Of a stretch of 64,000 nucleotides of DNA, positions 1 through 11,600 are shown one piece after another. The notes under the pieces are model-generated. The model had not been told where the DNA came from. It worked only from the letters and a program-made list of their open reading frames with translations, and did no database searches. The DNA comes from Caprella mutica (taxonomy: Eukaryota; Arthropoda; Malacostraca; Amphipoda; Caprellidae), in contig CANNZV010000121.1 of NCBI GenBank assembly GCA_947561585.1, positions 1 through 64,000 on the forward strand. Reading direction: 5' to 3'. Position numbers and translations under genes: made by a program. The first letter of the stretch is position 1; every line of letters starts with the position of its first letter.

Positions 1-471
1 ATCAAAACTCTTCAAAACCTATTTTACTTCCGACCTACTAATTTAAGAAATTTTCAGCCTGAAGAAAAAGAATGTACACCATTTGTTTTGATTGTCAACT
101 AGGTACTAGGTTTAATAAATCCATTTAATATTCGTGTAAAGGTATCAAATTGAATGAACTTATAATAGAAACGTTTATAAACTTTAGGAAACAATTAATA
201 TCTAAAATAATTTAAATAAAGGCCGAAAACGCATGGCTTGTATACAAAATTTAAATTTATAATCAAAACAAAGAGTGTACAATCTTCTTCTTGAGCATCA
301 GATTAGTTATTCGCTCAATTGCTGCTCACAGAGTATTAAAAAACTTTAAAAACTAATTATAAAATATATACTGAACCGAATTGTATGCAGTTTGCAGAAT
401 AATGATCGTAGACCTTAGTTCTATAATATTATGTTATAAACTCATTTTTTTCCCGGGGCCTGGAGAGGACC
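1..471. mobile_element. TTAA-flanked MITE family A, copy 1 (left end outside window)
   Basis: Same sequence as 2037-2636 and 11421-12006. It ends in TGGAGAGGACC followed by TTAA (472-475). No coding capacity. The left TIR lies before the window. Confidence 0.8.
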
Positions 472-475
472 TTAA

Positions 476-628
476 AAAAATGCTCATGGCAAATAGTTTA
501 GCTGCAATTGATTTTAACGGAGCCCTTCACATTTGCGCCTTTTTTTCCAGCATTTTTTCTAACGCAAGTGTGAAGGGCTCGGTTAAAATCAATTGTGGCA
601 AAACTTTTTGCCATGAGCATTTTTTTAT
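476..628. repeat. Hairpin element inserted at the end of MITE A copy 1
   Basis: Left arm AAAATGCTCATGGCAAA...GCAATTGATTTTAAC and a matching inverted right arm ending TTTGCCATGAGCATTTTT, with a short central loop at about 540. Looks like a small foldback or MITE. Confidence 0.6.
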
Positions 629-639
629 AGGCGGCGTTG

Positions 640-1706
640 AGAAACACAAGTGTGAAGCGGGCCTAAGATACACCACTCTCGCTAATTTCAGTTTCAAAAG
701 TGCGTTGTACCGCCAAGTGTAGAAAATGAACCTCGCAAGGAAGATGGTCAATGTGACTTATTATAGTGTAGTAGCGAGAGCTTGCCAGAGGATGATGATG
801 GGAAAGACGTTTTGGAAAGGTGCAGTTTTGCCGAGGGTATTGCAAGGAAGAGAAACGGTGGTTTGGAACGCGGGAGATTTGGAGAGCATTCAGAGGGTAG
901 AAAATGGAGTTTGGAGGAGAGTGTTGAGATCCCCGGATTATACGCCGGTGGTGACTCTACAAGGAGAGGTTGGATGCTCTTCAGTAGTAGCTAGAGACAT
1001 GAAAACAAAATTTAAGTTTGCTAGTTTGCTGATGAGATCAGAAAATGGGATAGCAAGAAGAATAGTGGAACATTTTGGAAGGGGAGGAAGGAGAGGTACG
1101 TAGTGGAGTAGGAGAGTGGAGGGATATTTAGCGGAGATAGGATTGGGGTGGGGGGGTTTGGGTGAGGTTGATGGAATAGAAATAACAAGAAGAGTGAATC
1201 AATGGGAGGAGACAAGATGGAGAAGGGAGATAGAGAGCAAGAGTTCTATAAGAGAATATAGGTGGAAGGATGGAATTGGGAGCGGTGATATCTATGATCA
1301 TGGTTGGGATTCGGTGCTGTTGTTCAGGGCTAGGAGTAACACTTTGAGACTGGGATGGAGGGAGAGGCTTGTGGGTGGGAGAGTGGAATGTCCATTGTGT
1401 GGGTTGGAGGAGGAAGACTTGGAGCACTTTCTGGTCGGGTGTGAGAGGCTGAGGGGGGTGAGGGAGAGCTATGGTGTCGGAAGTGTGAGGGATGCTCTGG
1501 GGTTCGGGGGGATAGAGGTGGAGGTTGTTAAGGGATATATTAGAGATGCATGGGATGAGAGGAGGAGATTGATAGGATTAGCGTAGGATAGGCTAATATG
1601 TAGGGAGGCGCTGCGAATGCCATTATCCTGAAAAGACACTCTGTCAGAAGGACGGTCTCTGGAAGGTGGAGTGACATCAAGTATCAAGTAAGTAAGTAAG
1701 TATCAA
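640..1706 (+). mobile_element. 5'-truncated LINE (non-LTR retrotransposon), C-terminal RT part
   Basis: Two frames (726-1103 and 1116-1586), separated by a frameshift, encode the region after a LINE reverse transcriptase, ending with a zinc-knuckle-like CPLC-x(9)-H-x(4)-C motif and a stop at 1586. The 3' end is a (TAAG)n-type tail at 1686-1704, typical of LINE 3' ends. Catalytic RT motifs are absent, so this is a dead 5'-truncated copy. Confidence 0.7.
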
Positions 1707-1926
1707 GCCATCTGGATTTGAAAGCGGGAACTACGTAGAGAAACAGCAATATTTGGGGTTGTTTAGTAATATTTTAATTTGTATTTCATTCATAAATGAA
1801 GAATATTTACTGGAAAATAAGCTTTAGATCGGTAGAGTAGATACAGCTAAATAAAATAGAAAAAAATGGGATGATCAACCCTAAATGTTGCTGTTGCTTT
1901 AGTTTCCGCTTTCAAATCCAGATGGC
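1707..1926. repeat. Inverted-repeat element
   Basis: GCCATCTGGATTTGAAAGC (1707 on) pairs with GCTTTCAAATCCAGATGGC (1907-1925). The interior is AT-rich and non-coding. Confidence 0.6.
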
Positions 1927-2036
1927 GCTTTTTAAACTGAAATTTCCGAGAGTGGTGTATTTTACTGTATTATAATATCGATCTTCACTAGGCAACACCC
2001 TACATTCATATTGGAAGAAATTCTCAAAATCTTTAA

Positions 2037-2636
2037 AGGTCCCCTCCAAGCAAATATCGTTATTGCTTTATTTAACGAGGCTAATGTTCTTTACCATTTT
2101 GCTGCAAACCGCATCGAATTTGGTAGCGTATTTTTAATTTTATATGCTTTTAAAGATTTTTAAAATCAAAACTCTACAAAACCTATTTTACTTCCGACTT
2201 ACTAATTTAAGAAATTTTCAGCCTGAAGAAAAAGAGTGTACACCATTTTTTTTGATTGTCAACTAGATATTAGGTTTAATAAATCCATTTAATATTCGTG
2301 TAAAGGTATAAAAGTGAATGAAATTATAATAGAAACGTTTATATACTTTAGGAAACAATTAATATCTAAAATAATTTAAATAAAGGCCGAAAACGCATGG
2401 TTTGTTTATAAAAATAAAATTTGTAATCAAAACAAAGAGTGTACAATCTTCTTCTTGAGCATCAGATTAGTGATTCGCTCAATTGTTGCTCACAGAGTAT
2501 AAAAAAACTTTAAAAACAAATTATAAGATACATACTGAACCAAATTGTATGTAGTTTGCAGAATAATGATCGTAGACCTTAGTTCTATTATATTATGTAA
2601 TAAACTTATTTTTTTCCCGGAGCCTGGAGAGGACCT
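2037..2636. mobile_element. TTAA-flanked MITE family A, copy 2 (600 bp)
   Basis: Bounded by TTAA at 2033-2036 and 2637-2640, with TIRs AGGTCCCCTCCA and TGGAGAGGACCT. Homologous along its length to 1-471 and 11421-12006. TTAA target sites suggest mobilisation by a piggyBac-type transposase, though the TIR does not start with the usual CCC. Confidence 0.85.
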
Positions 2637-2639
2637 TTA

Positions 2640-3130
2640 AATTAAAACTCTAAAAACGAAAAAATATTAACCAAAGAGAGTAAAATATAAAGCTCGGAAT
2701 TTGAAAAACATAAATTAGTAGGACATTTTTGGCTATTATTATTCTTCACTGCTCTTTCAACACTGCAATAAACCATTAATAGTGCTTTTAACGATACAAT
2801 AGAAAGGAAGTAAAATGAATTACGAATTACATGATATGCAGATAACTGAAAATGATTCTAAAGTTGCTAAATTTGTCCAAGACGCATTTGCGTCTGTCTT
2901 TGTTACTTTTTTAGCAAGAAACCAAATGCACCTACAATTAATAAAATAATCAAAGACCATTTTGGTGATTCTGTGACAGAAAATATAGATGAGCCTACCT
3001 TATAGGCTTATCACAGACACAGACTAGAGGTAGAAGTCCCAATAATAATAGAAAACCATCTAATAAAAAACAGTAATGTCATCAACTAATCTGAGTCATC
3101 TCAATCCTCTAATTACAGTAACTCGGACTC
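2640..3130. other. No gene recognised
   Basis: AT-rich, possibly decayed LINE sequence: around 2870-2920 one frame reads AKFVQDAFASVFVTF, vaguely like a retrotransposon ORF. Too degraded to call. Confidence 0.3.
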
Positions 3131-3149
3131 CAAATTTCTAGTAGTACAT

Positions 3150-3265
3150 CCATTTAATTGTAATGGTTTGATCTCAGTGAATAGGTCTGTTGAACTTGAA
3201 TTATATAGGGATAGCAAAAAAATGGATGTTATGTGTCTTTGTGAGGCATTCATTAGATATAATTC
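3150..3265 (+). pseudogene. LINE endonuclease fragment
   Basis: One frame reads FNCNGLISVNRSVELEL, then KKMDVMCLCEAFIR, resembling the N-terminal part of LINE apurinic-type endonucleases (the N-G-L and D-x-x-C-L-x-E blocks). Short, isolated and dead. Confidence 0.5.
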
Positions 3266-3990
3266 CAGTCTGCGACTGTGCAGAACCCAGTCTGAAAAGT
3301 ACAGCAGGATTTGTGGATTAATCCTGCGCCCAAGTCCTATTTAATTCCTATCTTCCCATGCTATTAGCTGCACCCAAATCACAATTTCTGTAAAAAATCC
3401 TGGGTCTGAGGTGACCTTCTTTTCAGACTGGTGCAGAACATGGGACATTTAGGTATAACATTTTCTGTGGGAACAATCCTTAATTTCCTCCTATATTTAC
3501 ATGTATTTTACTGAGAACAAAAGCCAAAAGAGAGGATTTCTTGTAGAACACTTTACCAGTTCCTGCAGTCTGGGATTGGGCCAAGTAATAAAGCATGTCC
3601 AAACTCGCCATTTTAATGGCGAGTTTGTGACAGTTATTTTGAGCACCTCAATTGCAAATGGTGAGTTTTATCTATTTTTCTCCTATGCTACAATGTTATT
3701 TTGGAGAGAATTAATAATAATTTGATCAATTTGGAGAGAATTTGTTGAATTTTGGAGAGAGCTGGAGAGGCAAATGGTGAGTTCATGAGACATACTAGGG
3801 TCACGCCAGTCTGCAGAATATGGGAGATATTTGGGATTTTCTCTCTGAACAATTTTGAATTAATTCCTATATTTACATTAATTTTGCTACAAACACTTCT
3901 GAATTAATTCCTATATTTACATTAATTTTGCTACGAACAGAATAAGGGATCTCTACGAACACTTAACCAGTTTCTGCAGACTGGGGGTCA
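3260..3990. repeat. Cluster of small CCAGTCTGCAGA-ended elements
   Basis: Short units of about 170-180 bp begin with CCAGTCTGCAGAAT or variants and end with TCTGCAGACTGG (for example 3807-3983). They share interior blocks such as TCCTATATTTACAT. Inside, a 34-bp piece is directly duplicated at about 3856-3935. More copies lie at 4258-4410 and 6838-7200. Non-coding; TIR-bounded MITE-like family. Confidence 0.55.
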
Positions 3991-4214
3991 CGTAGGTAAA
4001 TTGCGGTCCTTTAATTTTTAATTGCGGCCCTCTCAAGAATGTCTCAAAAACATTCTGAATCGAAATTACATTAAAATTTTGCATAGCTATCAAAATAAGC
4101 ACAGTGCACGCTATAATTTATTACTTTATGTATTTAACGTGTGTTTTGAAGCTATGGCATTTCTGTTGTCAGAGGCCGCAGTTAGTTAGTGGGCCGCAAT
4201 TTACCTGCTTGACC
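3985..4214. mobile_element. hAT-like MITE
   Basis: Starts GGGTCACGTAGGTAAATTGC and ends with the inverted GCAATTTACCTGCTTGACCC, about 230 bp. No ORF. The TIR style resembles non-autonomous hAT elements; target duplications were not resolved. Confidence 0.6.
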
Positions 4215-4257
4215 CTATTTTACTTGGGGATTGGGATATAAGAATAGAGAGACTAAA

Positions 4258-4410
4258 TTCCAGTCTGCAGAATAATGAATATGGGACATTTTTAACATTT
4301 TCTGTGCAAATAATCCTATATTTACATGTATTTTACAGAGAACAGAAGGCAAAATAGAGGATTTCTTGGAGAACAGTTTACCAGTTCCTAACTTCCTGCA
4401 GGCTGGCCTA
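4258..4410. repeat. CCAGTCTGCAGA-ended element
   Basis: Same interior blocks as the elements at 3260-3990 (GGGACATTT, ATTTACATGTATTTTAC, GAGGATTTCTTG). Ends near CTGCAGGCTGG. Confidence 0.5.
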
Positions 4411-4467
4411 AATTTGTTGGCTAACCAGTCTGTTTGAAGAAAATAGAGGACTCCTTGGTTGCTACAT

Positions 4468-6515
4468 TATGTTTAGGGTGAAGAACTCAACAAGAAGTAG
4501 TTTTGAATTTTCCCAAATCCCAAGCTTTCAGAATCCTTCGTGGTTTCCGTCTTCAGGGGTAACATTTATTAAAATACAAGCGAATTATAATCTACATACT
4601 CGTAATCATGATACATATCCTAACTTCTATTTAATTTTTATACATTTCAATTTTAATTTTTAACTATCTTATCAACTATAGGAACTATTTACTAAGGGAC
4701 TTAGTATGCTTTATTTAAAGTGTTATCTTACCCATGTGTATAATATGATTCTAATTTCCTCCTATTAAAAGTATGTTGACATTGTTACAATATCCTAACA
4801 TTATCAAAATCTAAACTATGGCCTGTATCTCTATTATGTTAATATACCTATGACTATTTTACTCTCTTAAGTACATTAGATTTATGTTCTTTAATTCTAT
4901 CACCTAACATTCTACCTGTTTCTCCTATGTATTTACTATCACAATCCTAACAATCTATCTAGTATACTACATTAATTTTACATTCTTTCTCTAATCTATC
5001 TTTTACTCTTATAACCTAATTGCCTCTAGTATTATTGGATCTATTACTCAATACCCAGATTGCATTAGTTGTTGTCTAAGAGCCGCCATTTCACCAACAG
5101 GTTATTTGAAGAGCCGTGGGGATATCATATCTGAGCCGTGGGATAAAAAATGAGAGCCGTGGGATGAAAAATGAGAGCAGTGTGATAAAAAATGAGAGCA
5201 GTGTGATAAAAAATGAGAGCCGTGTGATAAAAAATACGAGCCGTGTGATAAAAAATATGAGCCGTGGGATGAAAACTACAAGCAATGGGATATAAAGCGA
5301 GCTGTGGTGGAAGGAGCAATTACTACCTAGATTTAGTTACTTATTAACAGACCGGGAATATTTGATCAAGTGAAAATTCACATTTGATGAGCCGCAAAGT
5401 TTTGAAACTCTATATAAATGTCTTTTAGAAGACCGCGAGTTTCGAAAAAAATTCACAAAGAATGCAATCTGGCTCAATACAATGTCAAATGGTTTCAATA
5501 TTCTTTAAACTCGTTCACTTGTTCCTTTTATGTATGGGGCTACTATATATCTCTTATTGCTGTTCTCTTCTTCTCTTCTTTTTGGTTGTTATTTGTTTTG
5601 CAGGTCAATTTTCTTCTTATTTATAACTCTATTAATTTCTCTTTTCGGATAATTATTTTGTTAGATCTCGTCTTATTTCATCTAATTCGTCTTCTAAATG
5701 TGATTTGCTGCAAATTTTGAAAGCTCTGGGTACTAATGAGTTTATCACACTGATTTTCTAAGTTTTTGAATTGTAGCTACTATAAATGTATAATCTAAAT
5801 ATTTTCCGGTATTTGAGGGTTTTCGGTATATTGTGAAATCTATTTATCCACATTCTTTTTTCATGAGTTTAATATCCAGAAAAGCTAATATGTTGTCCTC
5901 TTCTATTTCCTACGTGAATTGAATATGTTGGGTGATACTATTAATGAATGTAAATAATGACTCTTTTCTATTTTCTGGAATGATGACTAAACAATCATCA
6001 ACGTATCTCTTCCACAGTAATATTTCGCATGGAGGATTAGATAAAATTTGTTCTTCTATGTTTTACATCACCATCTCAGTGATGACAACTGATATTGGTG
6101 ATCCCATGGGAGTTCCCCTTATCTGTTTGTATATGTCATTATTGTATTGGAAGAAATTGGAATCAATACAAATTTTGACTAAATTCATTATGTCTTCTTT
6201 CTCGAGATTAGTCCAAGTATGAATTTCGTCATCCAATTCTATTGCTTCTGCTACGCACAACAATGCAAAATCTTAAGGAATGCAGGTAAATAGACTTTTA
6301 ACATCATAAGAGACTAAAATATTATCTTCCGGGACAATCATATTTTCCAACACTTCTTTAGCTTGGTAGGAATTTTTTAATTTGATTAAGAGTATGTAGA
6401 TTATAAGTCGCTTGTATTTTAATAAATGTTACCCCTGAAGACGGAAACCTCGAAGGATTCTGAAAGCTTGGGAAAATTCAAAACTACTTCTTGTTGAGTT
6501 CTTCACCCTAAACAT
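4468..6515 (-). mobile_element. Penelope-like element (RT plus GIY-YIG) with inverted flanks, decayed
   Basis: On the minus strand, 6263-6063 encodes YKQIRGTPMGSPISVV and about 6030-5990 encodes LLWKRYVDDCLVII, the Penelope reverse transcriptase blocks. Downstream at 4975-4880 lies VVY-(stop)-ID...DSKYIGETGRMLGDRIKEHK, a GIY-YIG endonuclease with stop codons. Flanks at about 4468-4585 and 6411-6515 are inverted copies of each other, including GTTACCCCTGAAGACGGAAA. Penelope elements often have such terminal repeats. A minisatellite-bearing insert lies between the RT and nuclease parts. Confidence 0.82.
5105..5310. repeat. Minisatellite, 21-bp unit, ~9 copies
   Basis: Unit GAGCCGTGTGATAAAAAATG plus one base, with variants. 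It lies inside the Penelope-like element in a hAT-like insert that starts near AAGAGCCGCCATTTCACC (about 5079). Open frames across it are repeat artefacts. Confidence 0.85.
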
Positions 6516-7628
6516 AACCAGTCTGTATTTGGTGCCCAAAATTCCACTGACTTTTTGAAAAAGCTGAAAAAATCCACCATAAATTTCCAGTAATTTGGCT
6601 GATCCACCAACATTTTACCCATTTTTCCACCTTCCTCTCTTTTTTTAATGGCAAAACTGGAGGATAGAATGGCAAAACTCAGAGCAAAATATTTCCAAAA
6701 CTGGTAGACATATTTCAGAGAAACTATCAGGAGATGTTACCAGAGACTGCTTCTTGACAAAAAACATGTTTGATAATGGATACATGCAATGGTATTTACG
6801 TAATAGGCGTTTTCAACCCTTCTTTGTTTTTGTACCAAAACTGCCAGTCTGCAGAATGTGTCTCTTCTCCCGCAGAGATTTTAATTTGAGAGACAGTTAC
6901 TCTGACTCTCAGTAGCAGATTCAGAATCTCCCGCAGCTAAATTAATGGTAACATAGGAATTAATTCAAAATCTCCGGCAGCTAAATTAATGGTAACATAG
7001 GAATTAATTCATGATCTCCCGCAGAGATCTCCAATTTCTAAAATTCAATCAAAAACAAACTCCCGCAGAGAGTCTTGGAAAAATGTTCCATACTCTGCAG
7101 ACTGGCGAAATATAGACTGGAATACGTTCATTATATCAATTATTTAGCAGCCACATCCCACTTGCATTGTTAAAAATGTCCCATGATCTGCAGACTGGCG
7201 ACACAGGCCAGTCGCCACAAATCACAATTCCCAGACTGTATTTCATGTTAAATTCCACTGACATGTCGGTGGAATTTTCCCCTTTAAAAATATTATTCTA
7301 GCAAAGTTGGTGGAATATTAGCTATTTATTCCTATGTTACCATTAATTTTTGATGGATAATTTGTTAAAATGTTGGTGGATCAGCCAAATTAATAAATTG
7401 TTGAAAATTGCTTGTGGATTTTTTTAGCTTTTTGAAAAAGTCAGTGGGATTTTGTGCACCAAATACAGACTGGCATCCTGACTGTACTTCATGGTAAATT
7501 CCATTGTCTTGTTGGTTAATAATTGTGATAACAATAACATTATTACTATTTATCAAAATATAAATATAAAGTTCCATTTCCGCTACATTAATACTAATTA
7601 TTAAAATATAAATATAAATTTACAGTAT
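6516..7628. repeat. More CCAGTCTGCAGA-ended elements and direct repeats
   Basis: 6842-7105 is bounded by CCAGTCTGCAGAATGTG and ACTCTGCAGACTGG. A second end lies at 7184-7200. The GTAACATAGGAATTAATTC block is repeated at 6949 and 6994. 6535-6605 is repeated inverted at about 7370-7460 (GTGGATTTTTTTAGCTTTT). No genes. Confidence 0.5.
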
Positions 7629-7856
7629 TGTAGTTTGTTGTACTGCACACTTCATGATTGATTAATGACCTGGCAGGGGGGACTCGGGGGGGCGGCATGC
7701 CCCCCGAAATACATATATAGAATATATTTCCAGTTTCCGTGATATTTTCAATTTATTACTTCAATGTTGATATATGTGTAATAGGGGGCGTGCTGCCCCC
7801 CATACCCCCCTGCCAGGTTATTTAACAATCATGAAGTGTGCAGTACAACAAACTAG
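7629..7856. mobile_element. MITE with AGTTTGTTGTACTGCACAC ends
   Basis: The left end TAGTTTGTTGTACTGCACAC and the right end GTGTGCAGTACAACAAACTA are perfect inverted repeats, with a G-run/C-run second pair inside (7675 and 7804). About 228 bp. Diverged relatives lie at 40713-40800 and 16737-16780. Confidence 0.8.
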
Positions 7857-7879
7857 CGGATACAACAAACTACATTACG

Positions 7880-8012
7880 GCTATCTTTGACCAAAATTGA
7901 AGATCTGGCACCCCAATATTTTAAACCATACCCAACTGAAGATCAGGGACCCCGAGTGTACCCCAACTGAAGATCAGGGACCCTAAAAATATTGAGGTGC
8001 CTGATCTTCAGT
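7880..8012. repeat. Short inverted and direct repeats
   Basis: CAACTGAAGATCAGGGACCC occurs twice (about 7931 and 7966), with an inverted GGTGCCTGATCTTCAGT at 7997. Function unknown. 8013-8560 beyond it holds nothing recognised. Confidence 0.55.
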
Positions 8013-8614
8013 AGATCCAATTATTCTTTTGTTTTGGTTGTTATCATTAATTTTTGGTGGCTAAATGATATCCCAAATGCAAATAATTCGGGACTCCCAT
8101 ATGGCATTATTCTGCAAACTGGTAAAATTGGCTTTCACTGCCTTACAGTTTTCCAGCCTCTACAATAATAAAAATATAGAATTATTATGGCAAGATTCAC
8201 ATTGCAATGAAATGGAAATAATTTAACTTTTTCTCATTTTTCCAATGATAGGCAATAGCAAGTGTCAAGCAGACTTGTTCATGAATAGTTCATCTCATGT
8301 TATTAATATTGATTACAAATAGTTTGAAAATCTAATATTGCGTTTGTAACTATTTATTGAATTAAAAGTTCAATAACCTGAATTGTCATACATTATTAGT
8401 TATTACTTTCAACTTGGACAGTATTCACAGTAGGATTGTATGGATATGTCATATGTTGAATGATTGCTAGCAGGAATAAAGATATAATCCTATTGAAATA
8501 TCAGGTAAATGGTTGAAATATTAGTTTTAATATTCAATTATATCTAAAATCATCAAAAGACAAAAGTGAATAATTACAGTTGACTACTCCTTTGGTCAGC
8601 ATAACATCTTCAAT

Positions 8615-8662
8615 ATGTCTCCATCAAATGAACAGCGTGTCAGTGCTGCAATATCTAAGAGG
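8615..8662 (+). CDS. TSG101: TSG101 exon 1 (coding part)
   Basis: Sixteen codons (MSPSNEQRVSAAISKR) ending in phase 0 at a GTGAGT donor. This matches the N-terminal helix of the UEV domain. A TACAG at 8575-8579 could be the acceptor of a 5' UTR intron, so transcription may start further upstream. No promoter was recognised. Confidence 0.8.
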
Positions 8663-11600
8663 GTGAGTTTGAACTTCATGTGATAGTATGGTAAGTTACG
8701 AGTTATTGTCGGTTTCACATCTTTCGTCATATAAGGAAAAACTATACAGGGTGTCCCAAAAAAACCGATACCCAAATTTCAATGGCTGTAATTCAAAAAT
8801 TATTAAACTTTGAAAAATTTGAAAATCACATTTTGTTTATCAACATTTTTTACATATCTGTACAAAATTTCAGATGAATATATTCAACCGTTTTCATTAT
8901 GTAGTATTTTTAGTGAACGATATCAAAAACCTGTTTGCGCACTTTTTAACTTCAAATTTTAGTATATTAAAACCATTTTTTTAATAACTTTCAACAGTTT
9001 GTTAAAATTGTTTATTAAATAAACCGTTATTATAACAATAAAATGCGTTTATTGATATGCAACCGAAAAAAAAAACATTCAAACTGTTCCTCCTATTAAT
9101 CAATTCAGTCGATCTGATGGGCCATTCGTTACGATGATTCAGGGCGATAATGCGTATTGCCGAATAGCTCATTTAGTTTTTCCTTACAGCAACAGTTCTG
9201 AACCAACCCGTCATGAACCAACCCGTCATGAACCAACCAGGTTCGATTGATTCTGTTTCCATGTATTTCTTGAAGTCTTGAAACTATTCTATCAATTATT
9301 AGATCAAGGTATCTATCTCCATTTAAATTATTTTTGCAAAAATAAGGACTGACGATACTGCCAAGTCGGCCATTGGTACCTAGTCCAATCCACACACAGA
9401 CTTTCTCTCACGATATTCTTACGTCAAAGTTGAAAGTAGGAGGTTGGTTATCGGTGAAGATGTGCGAACGTTATGATAATTTATTTTGCCATTCAAATGA
9501 AAAGTGGTTTCATCACCAACCACATTATCGTCCTCAAAAACCGGACATTTTTTTGCTAAAACCAATGCGCAAAATTCAACGCCGAGGAAGATTGGTATTT
9601 AGGTGTTTGTTTCGCTCGTACATCTTGTAAGGATGTCGCTTCAAATTTAAGGTTACAAATAGGTTGAATGTATATTTAGAAAGATGTAGTCCACTTTTTA
9701 TCACAGTGATTTGAAAATTTCTGTAAGTGCTTCTTGAACAATTCGAACTGTGAAATAAGTGTTTTACTGAAAGTGCGCAAGTAGGTTTTTGGTATCGGTC
9801 ACTAAAAATGTAGCTAAAAGAAAACCATTGATTCGATTCATGTAATATTTTGTACAGAGATAGAAAAAATGCTGAGAAACAAAATGTGATTTTCCAATTT
9901 TTTGTAAGTCTACTAGTTTTTGAATTACAGCCATTGAAATTTGGGTATCGGTTTTTTTGGGACACCCTGTATAGCTAATTATTATATAGTATTTTACTAT
10001 ATGACCAAGATGTGAAACTGACCAATAAATTGTGACTTACCCTATTTGAAATTTATAGATACTTGATGAAATATATCTTTATATCAATATTTTGTGAGGC
10101 AAACTGTTTATGAAATATTTGATCGTTTCTTTCAGTATCAAAATGTTGACAAGACCAAAAGAGACTGTATGAACTTATTGAATCAATACCGTGGACTCAC
10201 TCCAAAGCTGGAAAGATTTGGTAAGAAATATTGAATGAATAATGAACACTTTAATTGTGACTATATTTTCAATTCGAACAATATTTTTATAGCTAGACTG
10301 CTAGTGATGTCCAGTATATTTATTCATTAATTATTAGATGGAAAGAAATTTTTTAGATTTAAAAGCAGCTACCAGTATAATGTAGCTAATTGGATCTTAT
10401 CGGTGGTTATACTACAGGCATTTCTATATTCTTTATATTTCTTCTATCAATAAATACTAGGTTAATTTTAGATTAATCTATTCTTAAAGATCACCTCAAA
10501 GCCAATTTTTTATTGTTTGTCAATACAGCTAGTCAGCTATTGTCCCTTATCATTTTCTAATCTAAATTCTAATCTGAAATTAGAACATTGACTATCCAAT
10601 CATTTTCTTCATCATCAGATCAGTGTTCCATACAATTGTAGCACATAGTAGCAAAGCTTTTAAAGCTTAAGAAAAAATATATACTGAACCAAATTTCATG
10701 TGATTTACAGATTACTAACCCTGTTATTCTAGATCTTAGTTCTACAATATAATGAAGTAGACTTTTTTTTCATGGCCCCTGAATAGAACCTTCAATTTAA
10801 ATATAAATTACTTAAGCTTACTAGGGTAAGTTTTGAGTTATTGGACGGTTCCACATGTTCAATCATTTACGAAAAAATATATAATAATTTTCATTGAACT
10901 TTTATAAATTTGTATCCATAAAACCTGCAGGCATAATGGATTCAAAAAGATAAATAAATATTATTTACTTTTATGTTTAAAAAAATGAAACGATTCAATA
11001 GCTCTCTACCCTATTACTCTGACTTCTGAAATAAAAATATTATAGAAGAATTATAATGACAACAATGAACTATTTTTATAGCTATATAATTGTTCCTATT
11101 TCAGTTGATATCATTACATATTATTTACTAGATATTTACAAAAAAATTATATAATGCTATAAGACAACCAAAATTGAGAATAAAGCAAGCATGCATAATA
11201 TTTAACTATTGGAGTTATTGTTCAGTTTAATTAATTATTTACAGTTAATTTTTTTCTAATTTACCAAAATGTTCATCTTTATTCTCCAATGAATATCATC
11301 ATTAATGGGAGGCTCCTGGCTTTCTTTGAGATTTTCAATGCATTTTCTAGAAACATTTTGTATGGCTTGTGTAGCTACCTATTTTTCTTGCTTTCAATAT
11401 AAAATAATTATACATGTTAAAGGTCCCCTCCAACCAAATATATTTATTGCCTTATTCAACGAGGCTAATGTTTCTTATCATTTTGCTGCAAACCGCATCG
11501 AATTTGGTAGCATATTTTTAATTTTATATGCTTTTAAAGATTTTTATAATCAAAACTCTACTAAACCTATTCTACTTCCGACTTCCTAATTTAAGAAATT

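Noticed and set aside
381..845. Three short ORFs near the left end
   Set aside because: They lie in MITE A, the hairpin element and the start of the LINE fragment; no protein family resemblance.
5091..5319. Two minus-strand ORFs with FFI/FYHTAL repeats
   Set aside because: Shadows of the 21-bp minisatellite.
4468..6515. A definite hammerhead ribozyme in the Penelope flank
   Set aside because: A CUGANGA-like and a GAA-like segment are present, but stem II does not pair well by eye; left as a check only.
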